From Candidatus Latescibacterota bacterium (GTDB lineage: Bacteria > JAAXHH01), in the NCBI GenBank assembly GCA_022823465.1, contig JAJEHX010000028.1:1-64000 (forward strand): a stretch of DNA of 64,000 nucleotides, written 5' to 3'. The position numbers and the translations under genes were made by a program. This document shows, piece after piece, positions 36,801-44,877 of this stretch (positions are counted from its first letter, which is position 1; each line of letters starts with the position of its first letter). The notes beneath the pieces are model-generated. The model was given only the letters and a program-made list of their open reading frames with translations. It ran no database searches and was not told the origin of the DNA.

Positions 36801-39800
36801 TTCTTCGTCTCCCTCTACCGAGGGATCGTCGTAGTGATACTCGATGAAATCGCCCCCGCGCAGCCCCGCCTTGATGATCTCTTCGACGAACCGGACGCCG
36901 TTCAGGTCCTCGAGGTGAATCTGGACGGCCCCTTCCTGCGTTACATCGGCGCCGTGGAAAAGCACGTATCCCTGTGAAGTCATGGTAAACATGTAGACGG
37001 CGCCTTCTCTGAACGGTCCGCCTTCTACTCTGGTTATATCCCTAACCAGCGCCAGTTTGCCCAAATCGTCACCGATCAGCGCAATCGCTTCCTCATACCA
37101 GCGTATCGCGCCTTGCACGAAGGCCTTCAGCGTTTCCCTGTCCACCACGTCCCGCGCCCACACTTCAGGCGGACCGGGCAGTTCCAGTTCATCTCCGCGC
37201 GGAATGAACTGGTTGAAACCGCTGACCACTACCCAGTCCCGGCCGGTGAGGTTCGAAGTGACATTGACCGCATAGGCGACCCGGGCCGGATCGTCGTCCG
37301 GCACGTCGGGATCATCCCAGGTGTAATCGACAAAGCCTCCACCGGCCGCCGCCGTCTCGAGGATCTTCTGAATGACTTTCTCGCCATTGTCGTCCTCCAG
37401 GTCGCTCGCGTCTATCCCGTCCCGGGTCGGATCGTCGGCGTGCAGGAACACGCTGCCGTCCGGCTGAAGAAAGATGAAGTACATCTCCCCGGGTACTCTC
37501 CAGATCCCTTCGGAGCGGACGTCACTCAGAAGCCTGGCGGCTTTATCCACGGTGTCTACGGTAGCCAGGTAATCAACGAAACCTCCTACAAAGGATCGAA
37601 GCGTCTCACGGTCTACAACTTCATCGGCGGTGGTGAAATCGGCTGCGTCGATCACCGTGATCGTGGCTGTGGACAGGTCGTTCCCTTCATAGTCGGCCTT
37701 GACCTCGATGGTCTCGACGTCTTCATCGACTCCGTCATCGATCACGTTGAAGGTAAGCGTCGTGGAAGCCGACGTGGCGTCCCCCGGAATGATGATTTCG
37801 AGGGTTCCTTCCGAGGTGTAGTCATCGCCTGTCGCCGTACCCGAGAGCGTCAGGTCGATGATCGTCGCCGCCGGCACCGGGTCGTCGGTCAGCGTGGCTG
37901 TGACGACCACTTCCTGGGCGTCAAGGCCTTCGGCCAGGGATTCGCGATCCACCTCCAGCGTGATCTCCGGTATGTCGTCCACGGGTCTCCGGTAGAACCC
38001 GGCGCCGATGACGAAGGTCTGCCCGGGAAAGAAATCCGGGTATTCTATCGTCTCGGCGTAACTCACCTTGGGCGAGCCGAGTTCTTCATCGCCCTCGACC
38101 GACGGATCGTCATAGTGGTACTCGACGAATCCACCGCCCGCAACCGCGACGTTAATGAGGTCTTCGACAAAGCGCTTTCCGTTCAGGTCTTCGAGATCGA
38201 TCCGGATGGCGCCTTCCTGCGTCGCGTCCGCCCCGTGGAAGAACACGAATCCTTCCGTGGTCAGGATGAACAGGTAGATGGCGCCTTCCCTGAACGGTCC
38301 GCCTTCTTCCCGCCACGCGCTCGTCAGTACGCCTGCCTCCACGCCGTATGTCTCGAAGGCGTCAAAGGACCACTTGATCGATCCCTGCACGAAGGCCTTC
38401 AGCGTTTCCTTGTCCACCACGTCCTGGGCCTGTACCTCGGGCGGGTTTGGCAGCGTGGACTCCGCATCCGGGTCGGGTATGTCCATGTTGAATCCGCCCA
38501 CCAGGACGAATTCACCCACGCCGAATCCGGATGCGTACCGGGTGGCGTAGGCCAGGCGGTTGGGGTCGTCACCGGGATCATTCGGATCATCCCAGGTGAA
38601 TTCGACGAAACCCCCTCCGGAACCGGCCGCCGCGAGGATCTTCTGAACGACCTTCTCGCCGCTGTCGTCTTCCAGTTCGCTGATGTCGATACCGTCGCGG
38701 GTGGGATTGTCGCCGTGGAAGAACATCTCGCCGGAAACGGTGAGGACCGAAAGATACAGGTCCCCATGTTTCCAGTCGCCTGGGGTTCGGAAGGAGATCG
38801 CCAGGGCCGGGAAGTCGTTGGCGTCGGTTACCCGCTCCAGGGAGTCCGCCACCATCTCTACAAAACCCTTCAACGTCTCCCGGTCCACCACCTCGCCGGC
38901 AGGAACAGGCCTGAGGTCGTTTACCGCGATTTCAGCCGTCGCGAGTTCCTCCATGTCGTAACCGGCGGACACGACGATCGTCTCGCCGCCGGCTTCCTCC
39001 ACCCCGTCGTTCACAACGGTGAATGTCAGTTCCGTCGTACCCATTGAACCTTCCGGGGGTATCAGGATGTGCATATCGCCGGTCACCGAATAGTCATCGC
39101 CGGTGGCGGTTCCGGACAGGTCCAGCGACAGCCTGGTCGTTACCGGTATCAGATCACCGGTCTGGGTGGCGGTCACCGTCACGGTCTGGGGGCCTCCGCC
39201 TTCCGAGAGCACGGAGGGATCCACCGCCAGCATGGTCTCCCGGTCGTAGTCGGCAGGATCGAAGTATATCCCGGCGCCAAAGATCACCCGCCGGCCGCCG
39301 CGGGATTCGACAGACTGCACAAAGCTCAGCTTCGGCGTACCGGTTACCTCGTCTCCCGGAACCGACGGATCGTCATACTGGTATTCGACAAAGCCTCCCC
39401 CCGCCGTGGCCACCCTGATGAATTCCTGGACGAACCTGACGCCGTTGATGTCCTCCAGATGGGACTGGTTCCGCGCTTCCTGCGTACGGTCGGCGCCATG
39501 GAAGATCACGTAACCCAGGTCGTTCAAGATAAACAGATATATGGATCCGTGCCGCCAGTGGCCGTCCTCGATCCGGAAGACGTTCAGAATGTCGGCATAG
39601 CGATCGGTCCCGTGCTCCTGCAATGCGCCTATATAGCCTCTCATGGCCCCGATGACGAACTGCTGGAGCGTTTCGCGGTCCATGACCTCCGCCGCCGTCA
39701 CCTCGGGTTCGGGAATGAGCGAGGCATCGTATACGGGCGGTTCGATCTGGGACACGTCCATGTAGAAGCCGCCAACAAGGATGACCTGGTTGCCGTAGTT

Positions 39801-41585
39801 TTTGCCGAAGAAACTGGTGGCATAGGCTACCTTGGCGGGATCGTCGTCGTCGTTCGGATCGTCCCAGGTGTAATCGACGTGGCCGCCACCCAGTCTGCCC
39901 GTCTCGATCAGATCCCGCACCACGGTCTTGCCCGTGTCGTCTTCGAGTTCGAACAGGCTCTTGCCGCTGGCCGAAATGTCGCCTGCGTGGAACAACACGG
40001 TTCCGTCCAGGAGCATGAGCATGAGAAACGTGTTGCCGTGTTTCCAGTCTCCTTCTTCCCGGGTACTGTTGAGGAACGGCGCAAGCGCGCCGCCTGACTC
40101 GTATATACCTTCGATGTGGGTTTTCGCGCCTTCCACGAAAGTCGCGAGCGTCTCCCGGTCCACCACCTCGCCGGCCGTGGGCGTTGTTACATCCTTCACC
40201 GCGATCTCCGCCGTCGCGAGTTCCTCCATGTTGTAACCGGCGGTAACGACGATCGTCTCGCCGTCCGGTTCCTCCACGCCGTCATCCTCGACGGTAAAAG
40301 TCAATTCCGTCGTACCCTCTGATCCTCCGGGGGGTATGAGGATGTACATATCGCCGGTCACCGCATAGTCATCGTCGGTTGCGGTACCGGACAGGGTAAG
40401 CGACAGCCTGGTCGTTACCGGCAGTGGATCTCCTGTCTGGGTGGCGGTCACCGTCACGGTCTGGGGCCCGCCGCCTTCGGTGAGCACGGAGGGATCCACC
40501 GCAAGCTTGGTCTCCCGATCGTAGTCGGCAGGGTCGAAGTATATCCCGGCGCCAAAGATCACCCGCCGTCCGCTTCGGGCTTCGAAAGACTGGACATAGC
40601 TCAGCTTCGGCGTACCGGTTACCTCGTCTCCCGGAACCGACGGATCGTCATACTGGTATTCGACAAAGCCTCCCCCGGCTTTGGCCACCCTGATGAATTC
40701 CTGGACGAACCTGACGCCGTTGATGTCCTCCAGGTGGGACTGGTTCCGCGCTTCCTGCGTACGGTCGGCGCCATGGAAGATCACGTATCCCTGGTCATTG
40801 AGGATAAACAGGTAAATCGACCCGTGCCGCCAGTGGCCGTCCTCGATCCGGAAGACGTTCAATATTTCGTTGTATCGATCGGTCCCGTGCTCCTGCAATG
40901 CGCCTATGTAGCCTCTCATGGCCCCGATGACGAACTGCTGAAGCGTTTCGCGGTCCATGACCTCCGCCGCCGTCACCTCGGGCTCAGGAATGAGCGAGGC
41001 ATCGTATACGGGCGGTTCGATCTGGGACACGTCCTGGTAGTATCCGCCGACCAGGATGACCTGGTTGCCGTAGTTATTACCGAAGAAACTTGTGGCGTAG
41101 GCTACCTTGGCGGGATCGTCTTCGTCGTCGTTCGGATCGTCCCAGGTGTAATCGACATGGCCGCCGCCCAGTCTGCCCGTCTCGATCAGATCCCGCACCA
41201 CGGTCTTGCCCGTGTCGTCTTCGAGTTCGAACAGGCTCTTGCCGCTGGCGGTAACGTCGCCCGCGTGGAACAACACGGTTCCGTCCAGGAGCATGAGCAT
41301 GAGAAAGGTGTTGCCGTGTTTCCAGTCTCCCTCGTCCCGGGTGCTGTTGAGGAACGGCGCAAGCGCCTCCCCGGCCTCGTATATCCCTTCGATATGGGTT
41401 TTCGCGCCTTCCACGAAGTTCTTGAGCGTTTCACGGTCCACGACCTCGCTGGCCTTGGGCGGCCCGGACGGCATATCCTGGGCAAGTACCGGCTTCGCTC
41501 CGTAAAGCGATCCGATGAGTCCTGTCATTACCCCTAAAACCAGCATAGATATCATCGATCTACCTGAGATAGAGGAAATCATCAT
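33858..41585 (-). CDS. Giant surface protein: nine sCache-like and five Calx-beta-like domains with autotransporter-like barrel
   Basis: A 2575-residue protein. A signal peptide (cleavage near V-L-A-Q-D, about 35) is followed by nine Cache-like domains whose D-R-E/D-K-E helix starts lie near residues 52, 213, 478, 638, 903, 1060, 1327, 1484 and 1763. Each shows W-x-x-G-x-x-Y-L-F, D-G-x-V-x-F-H, L-E-D-x-x-G, G-G-G-F-V-E-Y, P-K-x-S-Y and V-I-G-A-G-F-Y, the sCache_2 pattern. A Calx-beta-like domain (S-G-T-A-T-x-D-D-Y) follows each pair and the last single, giving a period near 425. An Ig/cadherin-like segment (about 2015-2095) precedes a barrel (about 2105-2575) ending R-M-S-F. Cache domains normally sense small molecules in transmembrane receptors; here they would be displayed outside. 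GGGAG lies 6 nt upstream of the start. Confidence 0.88.
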   Translation of the reverse strand: MMISSISGRSMISMLVLGVMTGLIGSLYGAKPVLAQDMPSGPPKASEVVDRETLKNFVEGAKTHIEGIYEAGEALAPFLNSTRDEGDWKHGNTFLMLMLLDGTVLFHAGDVTASGKSLFELEDDTGKTVVRDLIETGRLGGGHVDYTWDDPNDDEDDPAKVAYATSFFGNNYGNQVILVGGYYQDVSQIEPPVYDASLIPEPEVTAAEVMDRETLQQFVIGAMRGYIGALQEHGTDRYNEILNVFRIEDGHWRHGSIYLFILNDQGYVIFHGADRTQEARNQSHLEDINGVRFVQEFIRVAKAGGGFVEYQYDDPSVPGDEVTGTPKLSYVQSFEARSGRRVIFGAGIYFDPADYDRETKLAVDPSVLTEGGGPQTVTVTATQTGDPLPVTTRLSLTLSGTATDDDYAVTGDMYILIPPGGSEGTTELTFTVEDDGVEEPDGETIVVTAGYNMEELATAEIAVKDVTTPTAGEVVDRETLATFVEGAKTHIEGIYESGGALAPFLNSTREEGDWKHGNTFLMLMLLDGTVLFHAGDISASGKSLFELEDDTGKTVVRDLIETGRLGGGHVDYTWDDPNDDDDPAKVAYATSFFGKNYGNQVILVGGFYMDVSQIEPPVYDASLIPEPEVTAAEVMDRETLQQFVIGAMRGYIGALQEHGTDRYADILNVFRIEDGHWRHGSIYLFILNDLGYVIFHGADRTQEARNQSHLEDINGVRFVQEFIRVATAGGGFVEYQYDDPSVPGDEVTGTPKLSFVQSVESRGGRRVIFGAGIYFDPADYDRETMLAVDPSVLSEGGGPQTVTVTATQTGDLIPVTTRLSLDLSGTATGDDYSVTGDMHILIPPEGSMGTTELTFTVVNDGVEEAGGETIVVSAGYDMEELATAEIAVNDLRPVPAGEVVDRETLKGFVEMVADSLERVTDANDFPALAISFRTPGDWKHGDLYLSVLTVSGEMFFHGDNPTRDGIDISELEDDSGEKVVQKILAAAGSGGGFVEFTWDDPNDPGDDPNRLAYATRYASGFGVGEFVLVGGFNMDIPDPDAESTLPNPPEVQAQDVVDKETLKAFVQGSIKWSFDAFETYGVEAGVLTSAWREEGGPFREGAIYLFILTTEGFVFFHGADATQEGAIRIDLEDLNGKRFVEDLINVAVAGGGFVEYHYDDPSVEGDEELGSPKVSYAETIEYPDFFPGQTFVIGAGFYRRPVDDIPEITLEVDRESLAEGLDAQEVVVTATLTDDPVPAATIIDLTLSGTATGDDYTSEGTLEIIIPGDATSASTTLTFNVIDDGVDEDVETIEVKADYEGNDLSTATITVIDAADFTTADEVVDRETLRSFVGGFVDYLATVDTVDKAARLLSDVRSEGIWRVPGEMYFIFLQPDGSVFLHADDPTRDGIDASDLEDDNGEKVIQKILETAAAGGGFVDYTWDDPDVPDDDPARVAYAVNVTSNLTGRDWVVVSGFNQFIPRGDELELPGPPEVWARDVVDRETLKAFVQGAIRWYEEAIALIGDDLGKLALVRDITRVEGGPFREGAVYMFTMTSQGYVLFHGADVTQEGAVQIHLEDLNGVRFVEEIIKAGLRGGDFIEYHYDDPSVEGDEELGSPKVSYAEAYTLPPDSPLFPNATLVTGAGFYRRPVDDVPEITLTVEPETVIEGRGGQEVTVTATLTEEPITAATIIGLTLGGTATSDDYTAEGTLEIIIPRDAVSASRTLTFDVAYDGMDEAGETIVVTADYEGQEIGTATISVQDALVPPLPVGDVTAADVMDRATLKTFVQAATSAYKGAIDEVGFGNHEDVVEAFRIEDGIWRLGEIYIFFLQTDGLLLFHGATPSREDVNIFDAQDLNGVYYVRELIQAAQAGGGYVEYYFDNPAVVGDEELGSPKVSYAETVVVDGMELVIGSGFYFDFTGYTPGITLSVNPATVSEEGGAQIVTVTAAQTSMAIPISTVLPLALSGTATGDDYSVSGDLSITIPGERTEGSTQLTLTVVNDDVYESGGETIIVSASFDSQELDTATVTVTDSYDAPSTVGSPPSVTLEAGDSRTANLESVFTGTDLSYSAATSDNGVAEAAMTGATLTVTGVRKGSATVTVAARNAAGTATVEVGVTVTAIAAERMAYENILGAMGRNMLSSVSTTIGGRFAAGTGGQRITVGGRRIDGIASSVSALASLTGHGRQAQEKHLALLNDAGHPRGVGGDYLLRTSSFVYAPEDQMATGGVQWTVWGAGDLRNFQGEPDVDASYDGSLKAAYLGFDVAVQRNWLAGIALSHATGQSDYDVTVASGTLESRLTSVLPYVRWLCSTGLSEAWSIVGLGTGEVESEDATSDLSMRMALVGIRTRLAGTGGTGLDVVGDAGLARLSTSDSESASLGDINANAQRVRIGLEGSRSTKLSGGTTLTPYAQLAGRYDGGTGQTGQGLEVSGGLRLSGGRVGINAQGRFLAVHTAEGYSENGFSLVASLSPGAGGTGLSMSVAPRVGAGTGDSGMMWRDRPLAGSSLHGRNNARALRAEVGYGLAYPSMGVLMTPFGEMYLLGDDRRQMRLGARLAPSGADFGGASMELSGMRIDRRGGASDHRIGLLARMSF
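36250..41450 (-). repeat. Tandem Cache/Cache/Calx-beta supermodules of about 1.28 kb
   Basis: The Cache starts fall at 41432, 40949, 40154, 39674, 38879, 38408, 37607, 37136 and 36299 on the minus strand. The two most N-terminal supermodules (about 40160-41450 and 38885-40160) are nearly identical in long DNA stretches, while the other two and the final single Cache plus Calx-beta have diverged. This indicates growth by unequal tandem duplication at the N-terminal end. Confidence 0.85.
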
Positions 41586-41661
41586 TTGGGTCTCCCGTGA
41601 ATGTTTGCGTGCATCTGCGGCTTTCGCCCGATCATATTACAGGTATTGTGTTTAATCCCAA

Positions 41662-43164
41662 CTAATCGGATAACGCCTCGTTTCCGAAACGTTCGATGGC
41701 TTCCAGGGTCTCGCGGACGTCGTCCCAGGTAGTCGTGTGGTTGACGATGCAGAGCCTGAGCGAGAACCTGCCCCGCAACAGGGTCGACGACATCAGTGCG
41801 CGGTCCTCCCAGAAGACGCGGGCGAGCACTTTCCGGTTGATCTTTTCGAGCGATTCCTCATCGAGGTTCGCATGGTCGGGATTGACGCGGAAGCATACGA
41901 TACCGAGTGAAGCCGGTATCAGCATTTCCAGGGTTTCGTTGTTCCGGACATATGCTTCGGCCTGCGCGGCGAGTCCCATGCTTCTGGATATGGCGTTTCG
42001 GAACGGTGCCAATCCGAAAGTCTTTACGGATACCCAGATCTTCAGGGCCCGCACCGACCGGCTCAGTTGCAGTCCCCGGTCCGCGAAGTTGGGGTGATTT
42101 GCGCCCCATACCGTGTCCTGAAGAATATCGTGGCGGACCGCGAACGCCCGCTCAAGGGTGCTCAAGTCCTTGACCAGCAGGCAGCCCGCTTCGTAGGGTT
42201 GGAAAAGCAGTTTGTGGGCGTCCAGACCGATGGAGTCCGCGCGTTCGATATCGCTCAAGAGTTCCTTTCCTCGCTCGGTTATTACCGTAAAGCCGCCATA
42301 GGCGGCGTCGACGTGGAGCCAGATGCCTTCCGCCTCGCAGAAATCCGCCAAAGGCTCCAGTGGATCGATAGCGCCCGTACTGCTCGTGCCGGCGTTGGCG
42401 CAAACCGCGACCGGACTCAATCCCGAGGCGCGGTCCTGTGCTACGGTACGAACGAGCGCTTCCATGTCCAGCCGAAACTGCGAGTCCGTTTCGATCAGGC
42501 GGACTCGATCGGGTCTGATGCCCATGATCCTGGCCGCGCGGATCAGGGCGCTATGGCTCTGGTCGCTCATATAGACCGTGCCGCGTTCGGGCGCGCCCGC
42601 GGACTCCCGCGCGGCGACCAGGGCTTCCAGGCTGGCCGCGGAGCCGCCGGAAGTCATAAGGCCCCCGGCGCTGTCCGGATACCCCAGCCAGCGCCGGATC
42701 CAGTCTATGACTACGAGTTCCATCTGGCTTGCCCCGCTGGCGGTGAGCCACGTACACTGGTTGACCTGGTATGCGGAGACCAGGAAGTCGGCCAGCACCC
42801 CGGGCCAGGTTGACGTAGAAGGAATGAACGCAAAGGACCTGGGATGGTCGTTACGCACTCCCAGGGAAAGGATTTCCTTGGCTGCTCTTTCCAGGACCTC
42901 CAGCGCGGGACTGCCGTGTTCGGGCGGGTCCTCCATCAACTGGTCTTCGAGTTCCCTTTTAAACTCGCCGTCCCAGGCATGTTCTTCCGGAAGTTTCCTG
43001 AAACGCTCGACGATCAGCTCCGCCGTACGGTTCGCGAGGTCGAGCATGGTATCGGGAGACATCTGGAGTTCGCCGCTGAACCCGTTGACGCTTTCTGGCC
43101 TCTGCCCGGCAACCTGATCACGGGGGATGTCCTGGGACATCTTTTTATTGTCCTTGTTCGGCAT
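41662..43164 (-). CDS. PLP-dependent group II amino-acid decarboxylase
   Basis: A 500-residue fold-type I PLP enzyme of the aromatic-amino-acid/glutamate decarboxylase group. Features: T-S-G-G-S-A-A-S-L-E-A in the cofactor pocket, H-V-D-A-A-Y-G-G with the Asp that contacts the pyridine nitrogen, and the Schiff-base lysine K318 in D-A-H-K-L-L. The length matches AADC/tyrosine decarboxylases. It would make an amine from an amino acid, with the side chain not predictable by eye. GGAG lies 10 nt before the ATG. It is directly upstream of the giant Cache protein gene (76-nt gap, same strand), so co-transcription is possible. Confidence 0.9.
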   Translation of the reverse strand: MPNKDNKKMSQDIPRDQVAGQRPESVNGFSGELQMSPDTMLDLANRTAELIVERFRKLPEEHAWDGEFKRELEDQLMEDPPEHGSPALEVLERAAKEILSLGVRNDHPRSFAFIPSTSTWPGVLADFLVSAYQVNQCTWLTASGASQMELVVIDWIRRWLGYPDSAGGLMTSGGSAASLEALVAARESAGAPERGTVYMSDQSHSALIRAARIMGIRPDRVRLIETDSQFRLDMEALVRTVAQDRASGLSPVAVCANAGTSSTGAIDPLEPLADFCEAEGIWLHVDAAYGGFTVITERGKELLSDIERADSIGLDAHKLLFQPYEAGCLLVKDLSTLERAFAVRHDILQDTVWGANHPNFADRGLQLSRSVRALKIWVSVKTFGLAPFRNAISRSMGLAAQAEAYVRNNETLEMLIPASLGIVCFRVNPDHANLDEESLEKINRKVLARVFWEDRALMSSTLLRGRFSLRLCIVNHTTTWDDVRETLEAIERFGNEALSD

Positions 43165-43269
43165 CTTGATGGCACTCCAGGAATGGCGTTCAGTAGCTGT
43201 GTTTACTGTAGGAATCGGTAGTTCCGTGCATCCGGTTTCTGAGTGTATCTAAGTGCTATTGACGAAGAA

Positions 43270-44517
43270 TTACGTCCATGACTCCAGATATCCCTCCTGG
43301 TCCGTAGTCATCCTGTCGCAGGATATACCCATGCTTTCCAGCTTCAGTTGCGCGATATCTGCGTCTATTCGGTCGGGCAGTGTGTGCACACCCGGGGCCA
43401 GATCACCGCGGTGCCTCACCAGATGTTCGGCCGCGAGCGCCTGATTCGCGAAAGACATGTCCATTACGGCCGCCGGGTGTCCTTCGCCGGCAACCAGGTT
43501 TACAAGGCGCCCCTCGCCCAAGACATAAAGCCTTCGCCGGTCGGACAGCGTGAACTCTTCCACGTAGGGCCGCACGGGACGTCGGTCGACCGCGAGACTG
43601 TCCAGGGCCTCGAGGTCGATTTCCACGTCGAAATGTCCCGCGTTGGCCAGTATGGCGTCGTCTTTCATGGTTTCCAGGTGCTCTCGTCTGATCACCCCAC
43701 GGTTTCCAGAAACGGTAATAAACAGATCGCCGAATCCGGCCGCCTCGGCCATCGGCATGACCCGGTATCCTTCCATTGCGGCCTCCAGCGCCGCGACGGG
43801 GTCCACTTCAGTGACAATTACATTGGCGCCCAGCCCGCTTGCCCGGGACGCCACGCCCTTTCCGCACCACCCGTAGCCGCACACTACCACCGTCTTGCCC
43901 GCGATCAGCGTGTTGGTAGCTCGGAGGATCCCGTCCAAGGCGCTCTGGCCCGTCCCAAACCGGTTGTCGAAGAGGTGCTTGGTTTTGGACTCATTCACCG
44001 CGATAACGGGAAAGCGCAGTACGTCTTCACGGACCATGCTTCGGAGCCGGTTCACTCCCGTAGTCGTCTCTTCCGTTCCTCCGATGATTCGATCCAGGTT
44101 CCGGCGGTGGTCCTGATGTGTCGTGGTAACCAGGTCAGCCCCATCGTCCAGCAGGATGTCCGGTTGCGCGTTCAGCACGGTATGCAGGTGCCGGCCGAAG
44201 GTGCCAGCGTCTTCCCCTCTTTTCGCGAACACGGGGATTCCATGATGCACTACAAGGCTGGCCGCCACGTCGTCCTGCGTGCTCAAGGGATTGGAAGCGC
44301 AGACGATGGGCTCCGCCCCGCCCGCCTTGATCGCCGTGACCAGATTGGCCGTCTTTGTCGATATGTGCAGACACACGCCGACGCGCAGGTCGCGAAAGGG
44401 CTGTTCTCGCGCGAACCGGTCTTTTATCGCATGCAGTACCGGCATCTGGCGGGCATCCCATTCCATGCGCGCCGCACCGGACTCGGCGAGACCCGCATCC
44501 CGGATGTCAGATTCCAT
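43270..44517 (-). CDS. ahcY: Adenosylhomocysteinase
   Basis: A 415-residue S-adenosylhomocysteine hydrolase. Motifs: L-H-I-S-T-K-T-A-N-L near the N-terminus, D-D-G-A-D-L, N-E-S-K-T-K-H-L-F-D-N-R-F-G-T-G-Q-S, the NAD motif G-Y-G-W-C-G-K-G, and the closing D-R-I-D region. It splits S-adenosylhomocysteine into adenosine and homocysteine, clearing the product inhibitor of the many methyltransferases in this genome. ATG 44517 is chosen over an in-frame TTG at 44538 that has no Shine-Dalgarno. A good minus-strand promoter lies about 110 nt upstream. The archaeal-like shorter form (about 420 residues) lacks the insert found in longer bacterial enzymes. Confidence 0.96.
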   Translation of the reverse strand: MESDIRDAGLAESGAARMEWDARQMPVLHAIKDRFAREQPFRDLRVGVCLHISTKTANLVTAIKAGGAEPIVCASNPLSTQDDVAASLVVHHGIPVFAKRGEDAGTFGRHLHTVLNAQPDILLDDGADLVTTTHQDHRRNLDRIIGGTEETTTGVNRLRSMVREDVLRFPVIAVNESKTKHLFDNRFGTGQSALDGILRATNTLIAGKTVVVCGYGWCGKGVASRASGLGANVIVTEVDPVAALEAAMEGYRVMPMAEAAGFGDLFITVSGNRGVIRREHLETMKDDAILANAGHFDVEIDLEALDSLAVDRRPVRPYVEEFTLSDRRRLYVLGEGRLVNLVAGEGHPAAVMDMSFANQALAAEHLVRHRGDLAPGVHTLPDRIDADIAQLKLESMGISCDRMTTDQEGYLESWT

Positions 44518-44625
44518 GATTTGCCTGTAACGGGTCAATGGAGCGTTGTTTTGGCGGTTTCCGGCTTAACATCACGTGACAGATTCCTTCCACACGGCGC
44601 GGCCGAATCGGAATGGCTAAATGTC

Positions 44626-44654
44626 ATTATGGCTTCAGGTTCAGAACGCGTCAA
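44626..44654 (-). promoter_or_regulatory. Promoter of ahcY
   Basis: On the minus strand TTGACG (44654-44649), a 17-nt spacer and CATAAT (44631-44626). The leader would be about 100 nt. I looked for a SAH-riboswitch-like fold in it and found none I could defend. Confidence 0.6.
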
Positions 44655-44728
44655 GGCTAATGTTTAAGGGTTGTACCGCCGCGCCGGTCGCGTTCGGCGA
44701 TACAATGACCCATACGCTTCTGCGGAGA

Positions 44729-44768
44729 CCGCATATGCCCCTGGCATCGCCGCATATGCCCTTGACAT
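44729..44768. repeat. 19-bp direct repeat in the ahcY-MATE spacer
   Basis: CCGCATATGCCCCTGGCAT (44729-44747) recurs as CCGCATATGCCCTTGACAT (44750-44768), with two differences and a 21-bp period. The CATATG core is palindromic. It sits in the 360-bp divergent spacer 44518-44877, which otherwise holds the ahcY promoter and no gene. Confidence 0.65.
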
Positions 44769-44877
44769 CCAGGGACTTCAACGCCTATCATGGTGAGATT
44801 TCAATACCTGGTAAGTGACCGTTTTTTCGGGTTTTACATCGACCGCTCTTCGACTCCTTCCATAGTCCGGACACCCC

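Noticed and set aside
37113-39047. Long plus-strand open frames opposite the giant surface protein
   Set aside because: They are antisense shadows of the repetitive Cache/Calx-beta coding sequence and contain no recognisable domain.
36250-41450. Regularly spaced repeats that could be mistaken for a CRISPR array or integron
   Set aside because: The 1.28-kb units are in-frame protein modules; there are no short identical repeats with unique spacers and no cas or integrase genes.
44518-44625. Possible SAH riboswitch in the ahcY leader
   Set aside because: Regulation by S-adenosylhomocysteine would make sense, but I could not find the conserved core in the roughly 100-nt leader.
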